64,000 nt of DNA from Tautonia sp040717455. Its GTDB lineage: Bacteria; Planctomycetota; Planctomycetia; Isosphaerales; Isosphaeraceae. The position numbers were made by a program, and so were the translations under genes. Positions 8,606 through 16,682 of the stretch are shown here, piece after piece (positions within the stretch are counted from its first letter, which is position 1; each line of letters opens with the position of its first letter). The stretch spans positions 15,364 through 79,363 of the forward strand of contig NZ_JBFEFH010000030.1 in NCBI RefSeq assembly GCF_040717455.1. The letters run 5' to 3'. The notes under the pieces are model-generated. The model had not been told where the DNA came from. It did no database searches and worked only from the letters and a program-made list of their open reading frames with translations.

Positions 8606-10150
8606 ACCCCAGTCGAGGCCGAGTTTCCGCATCCTCGACCGCAGCGTGTGGGGATTGACGCGCAGCAATGCCGCGGCGCCGGTCGGGCCCTCGATCCGGC
8701 CTCGGCTCCGCTCCAGGGCCGACTCGATATGCCGGGCCACCGCCGCTTCCAGCGCCATGAAGGGTTCGCCCCCCGGATCGGCCGTCGGGGCGGCGGCCGA
8801 AGTCGGGGCGATCACCGGGGACGGCTCGCGAGGGGAGCCGAGGGCGCGGGCGATCTCCAGCCGCTCCCCGTCGCCGAGGATCGCCGCCCGCTCGATCACC
8901 GCGGCCAGCTCCCGCACGTTGCCCGGCCAGGGATAGGTCACCAGCAGGCCGATCTCCGCGGCCGTCGGCGACAAGGGCGGCATCCCCAGGCGTTTCGAGG
9001 AGCGCATGGCGAAGTGCGCCGCCAGGGCCGGGATGTCCGAGGGCCGGTCGCGCAAGGCTGGCAAGCGGATCGGGAACACGGCGATCCGGTACCAGAGATC
9101 CTGTCGGAATCGGCCGTCGGCGACCATCGCCTCCAGGTCTCGGTGCGTCGCGGCGACGATCCGGACGTCGACCGGGACCGATCGCTCGCCCCCCACGCGA
9201 TCGATCAGCCCGTCCTGGAGCACGCGCAGCAGCCTCACCTGCGCCGCCGGGGGCAGCTCGCCGACCTCGTCGAGGAAGAGCGTCCCGCCGTCGGCCCGCT
9301 CGAACCACCCCTTCCGCTGGCCGACCGCCCCGGTGAAGCTGCCGGCCTCGTGCCCGAACAGCTCGGAATCGACCAGCTCCGGAGGGATCGCCCCGCAGTT
9401 GACCCGCAGGAACGGCCCCCTGGCCCGCCGCGACCGGGCATGCACGGCCCGGGCGATCACTTCCTTCCCCGATCCCGTCTCGCCGAGGATCAAGACCGGG
9501 GCATCGGACGGGGCGACCTGGGCCACCTGCTCCATGACCTCCCGGAGCCCCGCCTCGGCGCCGACGATCGAATCGCTGATGTCGAGCCGGCCGAGCTTCG
9601 TCAGCAGGGACCGGTTGTCGGCCTCGACCGCCTCGCGCAGCGTGGTCAGCTCGCGAAGCCGCCGGTCGTTCTCCAGGGCGACCGTGAACGGGTCGAGCAG
9701 GGCGCCGAGCAGCTCGGCATGCTCGTCGCGAAACTGCCTCGGGGGCGAGGTGGTCAGCAGCAAGATCCCGACCGGCCCCTCCTCGGCGATGAGCGGCCCG
9801 GCCAGGATCTCGCCCGAGAGCCCCTCGGGCAGCAGCCCCGGCGGGCCGGCCGTCCGGGAACGGTGGGCCAGCCGAAGCACCTGCCGGCGGTGGCACCAGG
9901 CGATCAGCCGCTGGACCCCCTCGGTCGTCAGCTCGCTCCGCGGCCTCGGGTCGGCCTGGCCGGGGCGGCAATGGCCCATCGCCACCGTGTCGACGGACCC
10001 GCCCGGCACGTCGATCCGCCTCACGAGCACCAGGTCGGCGGCCACCCGACGGGCGAGCAGCGGCGCCAGGCGCTCGACCGACTCGGCGATCTCGATGTGA
10101 CGGCAGACCTCACGCCAGATCTCCAGCAGCAACGTCGCGTAACGCTCCAT
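8585..10150 (-). CDS. Sigma-54-dependent transcriptional activator (GAF-AAA-HTH)
   Basis: A 521-residue protein with an N-terminal GAF-like sensory domain (about 15-165), a short coiled linker, the AAA+ domain (about 190-430) and a Fis-type HTH at the C-terminus (TGAAALLRVNPHTLRSRMRKLG, described as two helices near 490-515). The Walker A motif is GETGSGKE (223-230), Walker B is LFLDE (291-295), and the sigma-54 contact loop reads GSFTGA (270-275) where GAFTGA is most common. VTYPWPGNVRELAAVIERA matches the sensor II region. It has no receiver domain, so it likely senses a small molecule or redox state through GAF. It sits upstream of the OYE-cytochrome cluster on the same strand and diverges from the DUF1559-lipoprotein-sulfatase set; either could be its target. 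Confidence 0.9.
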   Translation of the reverse strand: MERYATLLLEIWREVCRHIEIAESVERLAPLLARRVAADLVLVRRIDVPGGSVDTVAMGHCRPGQADPRPRSELTTEGVQRLIAWCHRRQVLRLAHRSRTAGPPGLLPEGLSGEILAGPLIAEEGPVGILLLTTSPPRQFRDEHAELLGALLDPFTVALENDRRLRELTTLREAVEADNRSLLTKLGRLDISDSIVGAEAGLREVMEQVAQVAPSDAPVLILGETGSGKEVIARAVHARSRRARGPFLRVNCGAIPPELVDSELFGHEAGSFTGAVGQRKGWFERADGGTLFLDEVGELPPAAQVRLLRVLQDGLIDRVGGERSVPVDVRIVAATHRDLEAMVADGRFRQDLWYRIAVFPIRLPALRDRPSDIPALAAHFAMRSSKRLGMPPLSPTAAEIGLLVTYPWPGNVRELAAVIERAAILGDGERLEIARALGSPREPSPVIAPTSAAAPTADPGGEPFMALEAAVARHIESALERSRGRIEGPTGAAALLRVNPHTLRSRMRKLGLDWGRFRARG

Positions 10151-10182
10151 GGGGCGAGATTCCGTGAAATGAAACGGCTTAC

Positions 10183-10261
10183 CCGTGGGATATCACGGCC
10201 TAAAACCGTCTTATTTCGCGGTTTCCGCCAGTCCCAACGACGATTCGATGATATCTCACGG
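10183..10261. promoter_or_regulatory. Paired palindromic operator candidates upstream of the activator
   Basis: CCGTGGGATATCACGG (10183-10198) has matching CCGTG/CACGG ends. A second copy lies in inverted orientation at 10246-10261 (reads CCGTGAGATATCATCG on the minus strand), agreeing at 13 of 16 positions. Between them is a six-base stem AAACCG/CGGTTT (10203-10208, 10219-10224). Both sites fall within 111 bases of the activator start, as expected for autoregulation or a shared divergent operator. Confidence 0.4.
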
Positions 10262-10465
10262 ATAATCCCCGGGAAAGCTGCAATTCCGGTGGTTGGTCCG
10301 CGCCTTGCTCCTTCCACCTGCCGTGCCGGCCTTGATCGGGCCGGCGACCCCGGCCGTGCCGGGGTGGGCGTGCCCCCAACCCGACCGGCCGCCACCCACC
10401 ATCCCCACGCCACCGACCGAAAGCAGGGCGATGACCACGATGTTCGTCATGACCGACCGGGCCAT
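10256..10465 (-). CDS. Possible small exported peptide of 69 residues
   Basis: From the ATG at 10465 the minus strand encodes MARSVMTNIVVIALLSVGG, a plausible signal peptide, followed by a glycine-rich tail ending in CSFPGDYP. A GGGGGA lies about 11 bases upstream. It occupies part of the 577-base gap between the activator and the DUF1559 gene, and its 3' end overlaps one palindromic site. I do not recognise it; it may be a chance frame. The rest of the gap (10151-10727) shows only the palindromes. Confidence 0.25.
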   Translation of the reverse strand: MARSVMTNIVVIALLSVGGVGMVGGGRSGWGHAHPGTAGVAGPIKAGTAGGRSKARTNHRNCSFPGDYP

Positions 10466-10727
10466 GCAGCGTCCCCCGACCCTGATCGAGGAGCGGTGTT
10501 GTCTCCTCGCCGGATGGTCCGAGCGGGACCTCATCGCCGCGTCCCCCGCCGACGAAGATCTGCCCTGAATCCCCCGGACCGGCCCCTCAAATAGGCCCCG
10601 ACCGGGCCCCCTCTTCCCAACGATCCGGCAGCATCGGACCGAGAGATCCCCCCGCGATGGGGGAACGGTCACCGCTCCCGGTACGGTGCGCCCGAGTATC
10701 CCCGAAGCAGACCGAGGACCAAAACCC

Positions 10728-11636
10728 ATGAACGATCGACGCGGTTTCACGCTCATTGAATTACTGGTGGTGATCGCCATCATCGGCGTCCTGATCGCGC
10801 TGCTCCTGCCCGCGGTGCAATCGGCCAGAGAGGCGGCCAGGCGTGCCCAGTGCTCAAACAACCTGAAGCAAATCGGCCTGGCCCTGCACAACTACCACGA
10901 CGCCTGGGGCCGATTCCCGATGGGATCGGTCCAGGTCCAGACCCCCAGTGGGGCCTATCGCCGGCCCTTCCTCGCGTCCTTGCTGCCGTTCCTGGAGCAG
11001 CGCAACCTCTTCGAGAGCTACAACTACGACCTGAGCTTCCAGGTCTCCGCCAACGAGACGACCCGGGCCTCGATCGTCTCGGTCTTCAGCTGCCCGACCG
11101 ACGAACAGCAGCGGTTCGTCAACAACGGCGGCAACGTCACCGACGTGAAGGGCAACTACGGCGTCAACTGGGGCCAGAACACCTACGGCGACCAGATCCT
11201 GCCGTCCCCCTTCGGCCTGAACTACGGGGCGACCTTCGCCGAGATCCGCGACGGCACGACGAACACCCTCCTGATGGCCGAGCTGATCCAGGCCCCCCAC
11301 CCGCTCGGCCAGCCGGTCGACGTCATCGACCGTCGCGGCCGGATCTGGAGCGATCAGCCCTCGTCGCACCAGATTTCGAGCCGGATCGGCCCCAATAGCC
11401 GCGCCGCCGACTACGGCGCCTGCTGGGACCGCCCTGACCTGAGGTCCCCCTGCATCCGCAACACCGGCCAGGGCCCCCAGCATTACATCGGCTCGCGCAG
11501 CTTCCACCCCGGCGGCGTGCACACCCTCCTCGGCGACGGCTCCGTGCGATTCGTCAAGGACTCGATCGATCTGATCGTCTGGCGGGCCCTGAGCAGCCGG
11601 GCCGGCGGCGAGGTCATCAGCGGAGACCAGTTCTGA
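10728..11636 (+). CDS. DUF1559 prepilin-like protein
   Basis: A 302-residue protein starting at the ATG at 10728. MNDRRGFTLIELLVVIAII is a type II/IV-pilin-like N-methylation signal followed by a hydrophobic helix; QSAREAARRAQCSNNLKQIG and the C-terminal SFHPGGVHTLLGDGSVRFV block define the planctomycete-expanded DUF1559 family. These proteins are thought to be processed by prepilin peptidase and sit at the cell surface, but their individual roles are unknown. The next gene starts inside its stop codon (TGATG), and a sulfatase follows, so it is the first of a three-gene unit. GAGG lies about 13 bases before the start. Confidence 0.93.
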   Translation: MNDRRGFTLIELLVVIAIIGVLIALLLPAVQSAREAARRAQCSNNLKQIGLALHNYHDAWGRFPMGSVQVQTPSGAYRRPFLASLLPFLEQRNLFESYNYDLSFQVSANETTRASIVSVFSCPTDEQQRFVNNGGNVTDVKGNYGVNWGQNTYGDQILPSPFGLNYGATFAEIRDGTTNTLLMAELIQAPHPLGQPVDVIDRRGRIWSDQPSSHQISSRIGPNSRAADYGACWDRPDLRSPCIRNTGQGPQHYIGSRSFHPGGVHTLLGDGSVRFVKDSIDLIVWRALSSRAGGEVISGDQF

Positions 11637-12088
11637 TGCGAGGCGATCACCCGATCCGGACCACCCTTGCCCCCCTCTCGCCGCCCGTCGCCCTGGCCGC
11701 GCTCCTCCTGAGCCTCCCGGGGTGCGGCCCGGCCCCCGACCAGGGCGGGGTCGCCGTGACGGGCCAGGTCCTGCTCGACGGCCAACCCCTCGACGAGGCC
11801 CACATCACCCTGATTCCCGAGTCGAGCGGGCCGGCGGTCACCGGTGTCGTCCAGGGCGGCGCATTCCGGATCCCCCCCTCCGAGGGCCCCGAACCCGGCC
11901 CCTATCGCGTCGAGATCGATGCCGTCCGCCCCACCGGGCGGATCATCGAACACCCCGACCTCCTCGGCCAGACGGCCGAGGAGACCGAGAACATCGTCCC
12001 CCCGCGATTCAATCGCGCCAGCACGCTCCGCGTCGAGGTGGGCGACGGCGGCGACAACCACTTCGAGTTCGCCGTGACCACCAGGTAA
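11636..12088 (+). CDS. Small transthyretin/carboxypeptidase-regulatory-like lipoprotein
   Basis: A 150-residue protein with an N-terminal signal ending in a lipobox (LLLSLPGCG), then VTGQVLLDGQPLDEAHITLIP, the usual opening of a carboxypeptidase-regulatory-like beta-sandwich in planctomycete lipoproteins. Its ATG overlaps the DUF1559 stop (TGATG), and the sulfatase starts 12 bases after it. Such lipoproteins regularly accompany DUF1559 genes. A structural or carbohydrate-binding role at the outer surface is inferred from the fold only. Confidence 0.85.
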   Translation: MRGDHPIRTTLAPLSPPVALAALLLSLPGCGPAPDQGGVAVTGQVLLDGQPLDEAHITLIPESSGPAVTGVVQGGAFRIPPSEGPEPGPYRVEIDAVRPTGRIIEHPDLLGQTAEETENIVPPRFNRASTLRVEVGDGGDNHFEFAVTTR

Positions 12089-12100
12089 CCAGGGTATTTT

Positions 12101-13501
12101 ATGAAAAAACTCGCATTCAAGGGCATCCTCCCGCGTCTCTGGTTCGCGGCCGTCGCGCTCGCGGTGGCCGCCCCCTCGCGGGCCGACGACCCGCCGAGCC
12201 GGCCGAATGTCCTCTTCATTGCGGTCGACGACCTGAACGACTGGGCCGGGTTCCTCGGCGGACACCCCCAGGCCCGGACGCCCAACCTGGACCGCCTCGC
12301 GGCCCGGGGCGTCCACTTCACCCGGGCCTATTGCTCGGCCCCCGCGTGCAACCCGTCCCGGACCAGCCTGATGACGGGCCTGCAGCCTTCGACGACCGGC
12401 GTCTACCACAACAACCAGCCCTGGCGTCCGGTCCTACCCGACGCCGTGACCCTGCCCCAGCACTTCTCGGCCGCCGGCTACGACGTCGCCGGCGGCGGGA
12501 AGCTCTTCCACAACAGCTTCAACGACCGCGACTCGTGGCCCGAGTGGTTCGGCCTGAAGGGCTCCGATCACCCGAAGCCCGAGCAGACCCCCGTCAACGG
12601 GATCCCCGGCGCGGCCCATTTCGACTGGGGGCCGCTCGACGTGCCCGACGAGGCGATGGGCGACTCCAAGACCGTCTCCTGGGCGATCGACTGGCTCCAG
12701 GCCGACCGGGAAGCCCCCTTCTTCCTGGCCGTCGGCCTGATCCGGCCGCACCTCCCCTGGTACACCCCCCGCGCTTACTTCGACCACTACCCGGTCGACG
12801 AGATCATCCTCCCCGAGACCCTCGCGAACGACCTCGACGATCTCCCCCCCGCCGGGATCGCCATGGCCAGGCCCGACGGCGACCACCGCAAGGTCGTCGC
12901 GGCCGGCCAGTGGGAGAAGGCGGTCCAGGGATATCTCGCCAGCATCGAGTTCGCCGACGCCCAGATCGGCCGCCTGCTCGACGCCCTCGACGCAAGCGGC
13001 CATCGCGACGACACGATCATCGTCTTCTGGGGTGACCACGGCTGGCACCTCGGCCAGAAGCAGCACTGGCGGAAGTTCGCCCTCTGGGAGGAAGCGACCC
13101 GGGTCCCCCTGATCGTCGTCGCCCCCGGCCTGACCGAGGCGGACGGCCGGAGCGATCGGACCGTCTCGCTGCTCGACCTCTACCCGACCCTGATCGACCT
13201 CTGCAGGCTCCCGGGCCGGCCCGAGCTGGAGGGGGAAAGCCTCGCCCCGCTGCTCCGGGATCCCGGGGCCCCCCGGGATCGGCCCGCCCTGACCACGCAC
13301 GGCCGCGGGAATCACGCCGTCCGATCCGAGCGATGGCGGTACATCCGCTACGCCGACGGCTCCGAGGAGCTCTACGACCACCAGGCCGACCCCCGCGAGT
13401 GGACGAACCTCGCCGCCGACCCCCGCTGGCAATCGGTCAAGGACGAGCTGTCCTCGCACCTGCCCTCGACCGATGCCCCGGACGCTCCCCCGGCCCGATG
13501 A
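12101..13501 (+). CDS. Exported type I sulfatase (iduronate-2-sulfatase-like)
   Basis: A 466-residue hydrolase with signal peptide (residues 1-28, ending PSRADD). NVLFIAVDDLNDW supplies metal-ligand aspartates, and CSAPACNPSRTSLMTG contains the C-x-P-S-R core whose cysteine is converted to formylglycine in active sulfatases. HNNQPWRPVLPDAVTLPQHF, GVIFWGDHGWHLG-type (here VFWGDHGWHLGQKQHW) and KFALWEEATRVPLIV are typical of the iduronate-2-sulfatase-like branch. It probably removes sulfate esters from algal or animal polysaccharides in the periplasm or outside. It is the last gene of the DUF1559-lipoprotein-sulfatase unit and runs toward the diadenylate cyclase gene with a shared terminator between. 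Confidence 0.93.
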   Translation: MKKLAFKGILPRLWFAAVALAVAAPSRADDPPSRPNVLFIAVDDLNDWAGFLGGHPQARTPNLDRLAARGVHFTRAYCSAPACNPSRTSLMTGLQPSTTGVYHNNQPWRPVLPDAVTLPQHFSAAGYDVAGGGKLFHNSFNDRDSWPEWFGLKGSDHPKPEQTPVNGIPGAAHFDWGPLDVPDEAMGDSKTVSWAIDWLQADREAPFFLAVGLIRPHLPWYTPRAYFDHYPVDEIILPETLANDLDDLPPAGIAMARPDGDHRKVVAAGQWEKAVQGYLASIEFADAQIGRLLDALDASGHRDDTIIVFWGDHGWHLGQKQHWRKFALWEEATRVPLIVVAPGLTEADGRSDRTVSLLDLYPTLIDLCRLPGRPELEGESLAPLLRDPGAPRDRPALTTHGRGNHAVRSERWRYIRYADGSEELYDHQADPREWTNLAADPRWQSVKDELSSHLPSTDAPDAPPAR

Positions 13502-13521
13502 ATCAACGGATCGCGACGCTT

Positions 13522-13554
13522 GAGCCGGCCCGACCCCATCCGCCGGGCCGGCTC
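13522..13554. terminator. Bidirectional terminator between sulfatase and diadenylate cyclase genes
   Basis: GAGCCGGCCCG (13522-13532) pairs perfectly with CGGGCCGGCTC (13544-13554), an 11-base GC-rich stem with an 11-base loop, lying in the 63-base gap between two convergent genes. Confidence 0.65.
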
Positions 13555-13564
13555 GGGCGTTTGC

Positions 13565-15022
13565 TCACGGGCCCGTCGCCGGATCCTCCTGCGGATCGGC
13601 CGGCCTCAGCCCGATGGTCACGCGGACCGTATCGGTCGACCCGGCGACCGGCCGGGCGGAATGCCGGCTCAGCTCCAGCGGAATCGTCACGGTCGCCTCC
13701 GGGGTGTCGGCATCGATCCCGAGCGACCCGACGTGGATCGGCCGGGTTTCCACGGCCTCCAGGCGATCGCCCACCCGCTTCGGCACGAGCAGGACCACCC
13801 GATCCGGTTCGGCCCGCAGCACGGCGAAGGCCCGGCCCTGCGGCGGCTCCCCTTCCAGACGCACCTGGACCGGGACCGTCACTTCGACCCGCTCGACCAG
13901 ACCCAGACCCATCGACGACTCGGACAACGACCACTCCACCCCGGCCGGCACGTCAACCGTCAGATCACCACGTTCAAGGGTGTAGGTCCCCCCTTGCTCT
14001 GCCCCGGACAGGTCGACCGTCGCCGTGATCCCCTCGGACGGCAGGTTGTCAATCAGCGACTGCTTCCCCCACACCTGCAATTCGAACGTCTCGGGCGGGT
14101 CGACCAGCTCCAGCGACTCGGGCAACCCTCGGAACTGGACCGTCGCGGTCACGGTCCGCTGCGCGACCTGCTGGAGGTCGTAAAGCGCCCACACGACGGA
14201 AACCGCCAGGGTCGTCAGCAGGAACCCTCCCCAGGCGGAGGCGAGCCCCGCGAGCCGCCCCCCCCGGGCGTCAGCCCGCCCCACGCCGACCGGCCCCCCC
14301 ACGAGCGACCGCTCCAGGTCTTCGGGAGTCGCGACCTGCTCGATCTCCCCCCCCTTCGCCAGCGAGACCTCGCCTCGCTCCTCCGAGACGATCAAGACGA
14401 CTGCGTCGCACCGCTCGCTCAGGCCGACGGCGGCACGGTGACGCGTGCCGTACTGGGCGGGCAGCCCCGGGCTGGTCGACAGGGGCAAGAGCGTCCCGAC
14501 CCGATCGATCCGGCCGTCCTGGACCAGCACGGCGCCGTCGTGAACCGGGCTCTCCTTCACAAACAGGCTCTCGACGAGCGGGGCACTGAACCGGGCATCG
14601 ATCCGCTCTCCTTGCTGGGCCAGGCGGTCCAGGCGGTCTCTCCCCTGGAAGACCAGGAGGGCCCCCGTCCGGGACGCGGCCAGGCGGAAGGCCGCCTCGG
14701 CCACCGCGGTCGGGTCGATCGGCCCGACCAGCGGGCGCCGACCGGCCAGCAAGCGGAGCGGACCGGCATGAATCAGGACCTCTCGCAGCTCGTTGCGGAA
14801 GACCACGATCAACGCGATCGGTGCGAGCTGGATGGCCGATCCCAGGATCCACCCCGTCAGTTCCAGGCCGGTCCGCCTCGCCAGGTGCCAGAGCGCCCAG
14901 AGCGCCACCAGGCTCAGCAAGACCTGCAGGGCTCGGGTGCCCCGGGCGAACAGCAGCAGGCGGTGAGCGAGATAGCTGAGGGCCAGGATGTCGGCCAACT
15001 CTCGCCAGCTCGGATCGGGCAT
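13565..15022 (-). CDS. cdaA: Diadenylate cyclase (CdaA-type) fused to YbbR/CdaR-like domains
   Basis: The protein (485 residues from the ATG at 15022) has three N-terminal membrane helices (about 10-85), then a DAC domain with the two catalytic signatures, DGA (162-164, in VHDGAVLV) and RHR (194-196, in GTRHRAAVG). These bind and cyclise ATP to c-di-AMP. After the DAC domain comes another helix (about 258-280, GGFLLTTLAVSVVWALYDL) and a C-terminal half of repeated beta segments (VQFRGLPESLELVDPPETFELQVWG and similar) resembling YbbR domains. In Firmicutes CdaA and its regulator CdaR (YbbR) are separate neighbouring genes; here they appear as one protein. It lies 190 bases downstream of the inorganic-carbon transporter genes, on the same strand. 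Longer upstream starts are possible. Confidence 0.85.
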   Translation of the reverse strand: MPDPSWRELADILALSYLAHRLLLFARGTRALQVLLSLVALWALWHLARRTGLELTGWILGSAIQLAPIALIVVFRNELREVLIHAGPLRLLAGRRPLVGPIDPTAVAEAAFRLAASRTGALLVFQGRDRLDRLAQQGERIDARFSAPLVESLFVKESPVHDGAVLVQDGRIDRVGTLLPLSTSPGLPAQYGTRHRAAVGLSERCDAVVLIVSEERGEVSLAKGGEIEQVATPEDLERSLVGGPVGVGRADARGGRLAGLASAWGGFLLTTLAVSVVWALYDLQQVAQRTVTATVQFRGLPESLELVDPPETFELQVWGKQSLIDNLPSEGITATVDLSGAEQGGTYTLERGDLTVDVPAGVEWSLSESSMGLGLVERVEVTVPVQVRLEGEPPQGRAFAVLRAEPDRVVLLVPKRVGDRLEAVETRPIHVGSLGIDADTPEATVTIPLELSRHSARPVAGSTDTVRVTIGLRPADPQEDPATGP

Positions 15023-15212
15023 CGCAGGAATGGTGCAGGCCCCCTTGAATCGGTTCGGACGGTGGATCGGATCGGACGGTCGGCGTCGAACCCCTCGGGC
15101 GATCCGGGCGTAGGCCCCATGCCGGCCGCGCTCGCATCGACCCGGATCGGGCAAAGTGCGATGGCGAGTCGAGTTGACTGGAGATCCTAACCGAGTCTCC
15201 GCGCAAGGTCAC

Positions 15213-16682
15213 TCAGAAAGGGCCGGGTCCATGCGCAATCGTGCGCTCAATCGTCGGTCCGGGTTCGCGTGCCCTGCCGGGTTGCGTCTGACCTCGATCG
15301 TCGCGCGGGGCGGCCAGGCTGAGGGCGGCCCGGTACCGCGTATCGACGCCCCGCTGGGGGAACACGCCCCCGATCAGGATCATCGCGGTCAGGATGAGCA
15401 CCGCGATGCGCTCCGAGGGCCGGATCCTCAGGTCGATCGTGCTGGAGTGGGGACGCCCCGTGAAGATCAGGAAATATGCGTACATCACCGCAAGCCCATT
15501 CAGCGCCGCGACGATCACGACCAGCGCCCCCGCGATCGGCAAGACCTGGATCACTCCCTCGACCAGGAGCTCCAGCCCCACGAACCCGGCGGTCCCCGGA
15601 AACCCGATGCTGGCCAACCCGGTGATCAGGAACAAGGCCGCCAGCCCCGGCACATGCGGGTAGAGGCCGTGGAAGTCGAGGAGCGAGATCCGCCCCGTCC
15701 TCGCCTCGACACACCGCAAGACCAGGCCGAACCCCGTCAGCGACAGCGCGACGGAGAGCCAAAGGCTCAGCGAACCGGTCAGCCCGATCGGCGTGGCCGT
15801 CTCCAGGCCCACCAGCACCAGCGACGAATGGCTCAGGAACACGTAGCTGAAGAATCGCCGCGCCTCGCGCTGGACCAGCGCCATCCCCGCGGCGTAAACC
15901 GCCGTGACGAGCGAGGCCATCGCCACGGCCGACAGCACCCAGGTCGGCGCGACCGGCAACACCAGTCGGACCAGGCCATAGGCCCCCACCATCGGAGAGA
16001 CGTAGAGCAAGGCCGTCCCGAAGCTCACGTGCTCGAACAGGTCGGTCATCCAGCAATGCACCGGCGCGATGCCGCTCCGCAGCAAGACCGCCGCCGTCAG
16101 CAAGACCACCGCCACAACCGAGAGGCGACTGCCCCCGGGGGCACTCGACAGGATCGCCAACCCGAGCACGAGCAGGACGACGAACGCCCCCATGAACAGT
16201 ACATAGACCCGGGTCGGCTTGCTCGCTTTGCGCAATTCCAGGTACGGCGGGACGGCCCCCGCCGCCAGCAAGAGCCCGACCAGCCACGGGCTCTTGCTCG
16301 AAAAAGTCGCCAGCAGGATCGCCTCGGAGACCAGCGATCGCGCAAACGAGAACTCACGGACCTTGGTCCTCAGGGTCGCCAGGTGGGTGAGCAGGAACAG
16401 CAACGCCCCCAGCGGCAACAGCGGCGCGCTCAACGCGTCGACCACGAGCAAGCCCCCGCCGAGCGGCCAGATCGACCACCCGTCGGGGTCGTGAGCCTCC
16501 CGAACCCGGAGCGATTCGAAGTCGTGCCAGGCGGCGACGGCGCAGGCCAGCGTCAGGCCGCACGCCACCAGGCTCCGGCGGCGGGCGGCCTCGGGCTGGC
16601 CCGTGAACCGCACCACCAAAGCCCCGAGCACCGGGATGGTCACGCAGAGTCCCAGCCACGGCTGGTGGAGGCCGAGCATCAC
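15213..16682 (-). CDS. Proton-conducting antiporter-like subunit (NuoM/NuoN type) of the DAB cluster
   Basis: A 489-residue integral membrane protein with about 13-14 helices. The segment LRSGIAPVHCWMTDLFEHV corresponds to the conserved helix 7-8 region of complex I antiporter-like subunits, with HCWM in the place of the usual HxWLP pattern, and SSLVLVGLETATPIGLTGS follows helix 10. Its ATG overlaps the dabB stop by 4 bases. Two-gene DAB systems (dabA-dabB) have one such subunit; here a second one is translated with them, so it may extend the cation channel. The C-terminal 45 residues are soluble and rich in Arg, Gly and Pro. A free-standing role in an NDH-like complex is less likely because no other complex I genes are present. 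Confidence 0.75.
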   Translation of the reverse strand: MMLGLHQPWLGLCVTIPVLGALVVRFTGQPEAARRRSLVACGLTLACAVAAWHDFESLRVREAHDPDGWSIWPLGGGLLVVDALSAPLLPLGALLFLLTHLATLRTKVREFSFARSLVSEAILLATFSSKSPWLVGLLLAAGAVPPYLELRKASKPTRVYVLFMGAFVVLLVLGLAILSSAPGGSRLSVVAVVLLTAAVLLRSGIAPVHCWMTDLFEHVSFGTALLYVSPMVGAYGLVRLVLPVAPTWVLSAVAMASLVTAVYAAGMALVQREARRFFSYVFLSHSSLVLVGLETATPIGLTGSLSLWLSVALSLTGFGLVLRCVEARTGRISLLDFHGLYPHVPGLAALFLITGLASIGFPGTAGFVGLELLVEGVIQVLPIAGALVVIVAALNGLAVMYAYFLIFTGRPHSSTIDLRIRPSERIAVLILTAMILIGGVFPQRGVDTRYRAALSLAAPRDDRGQTQPGRAREPGPTIERTIAHGPGPF

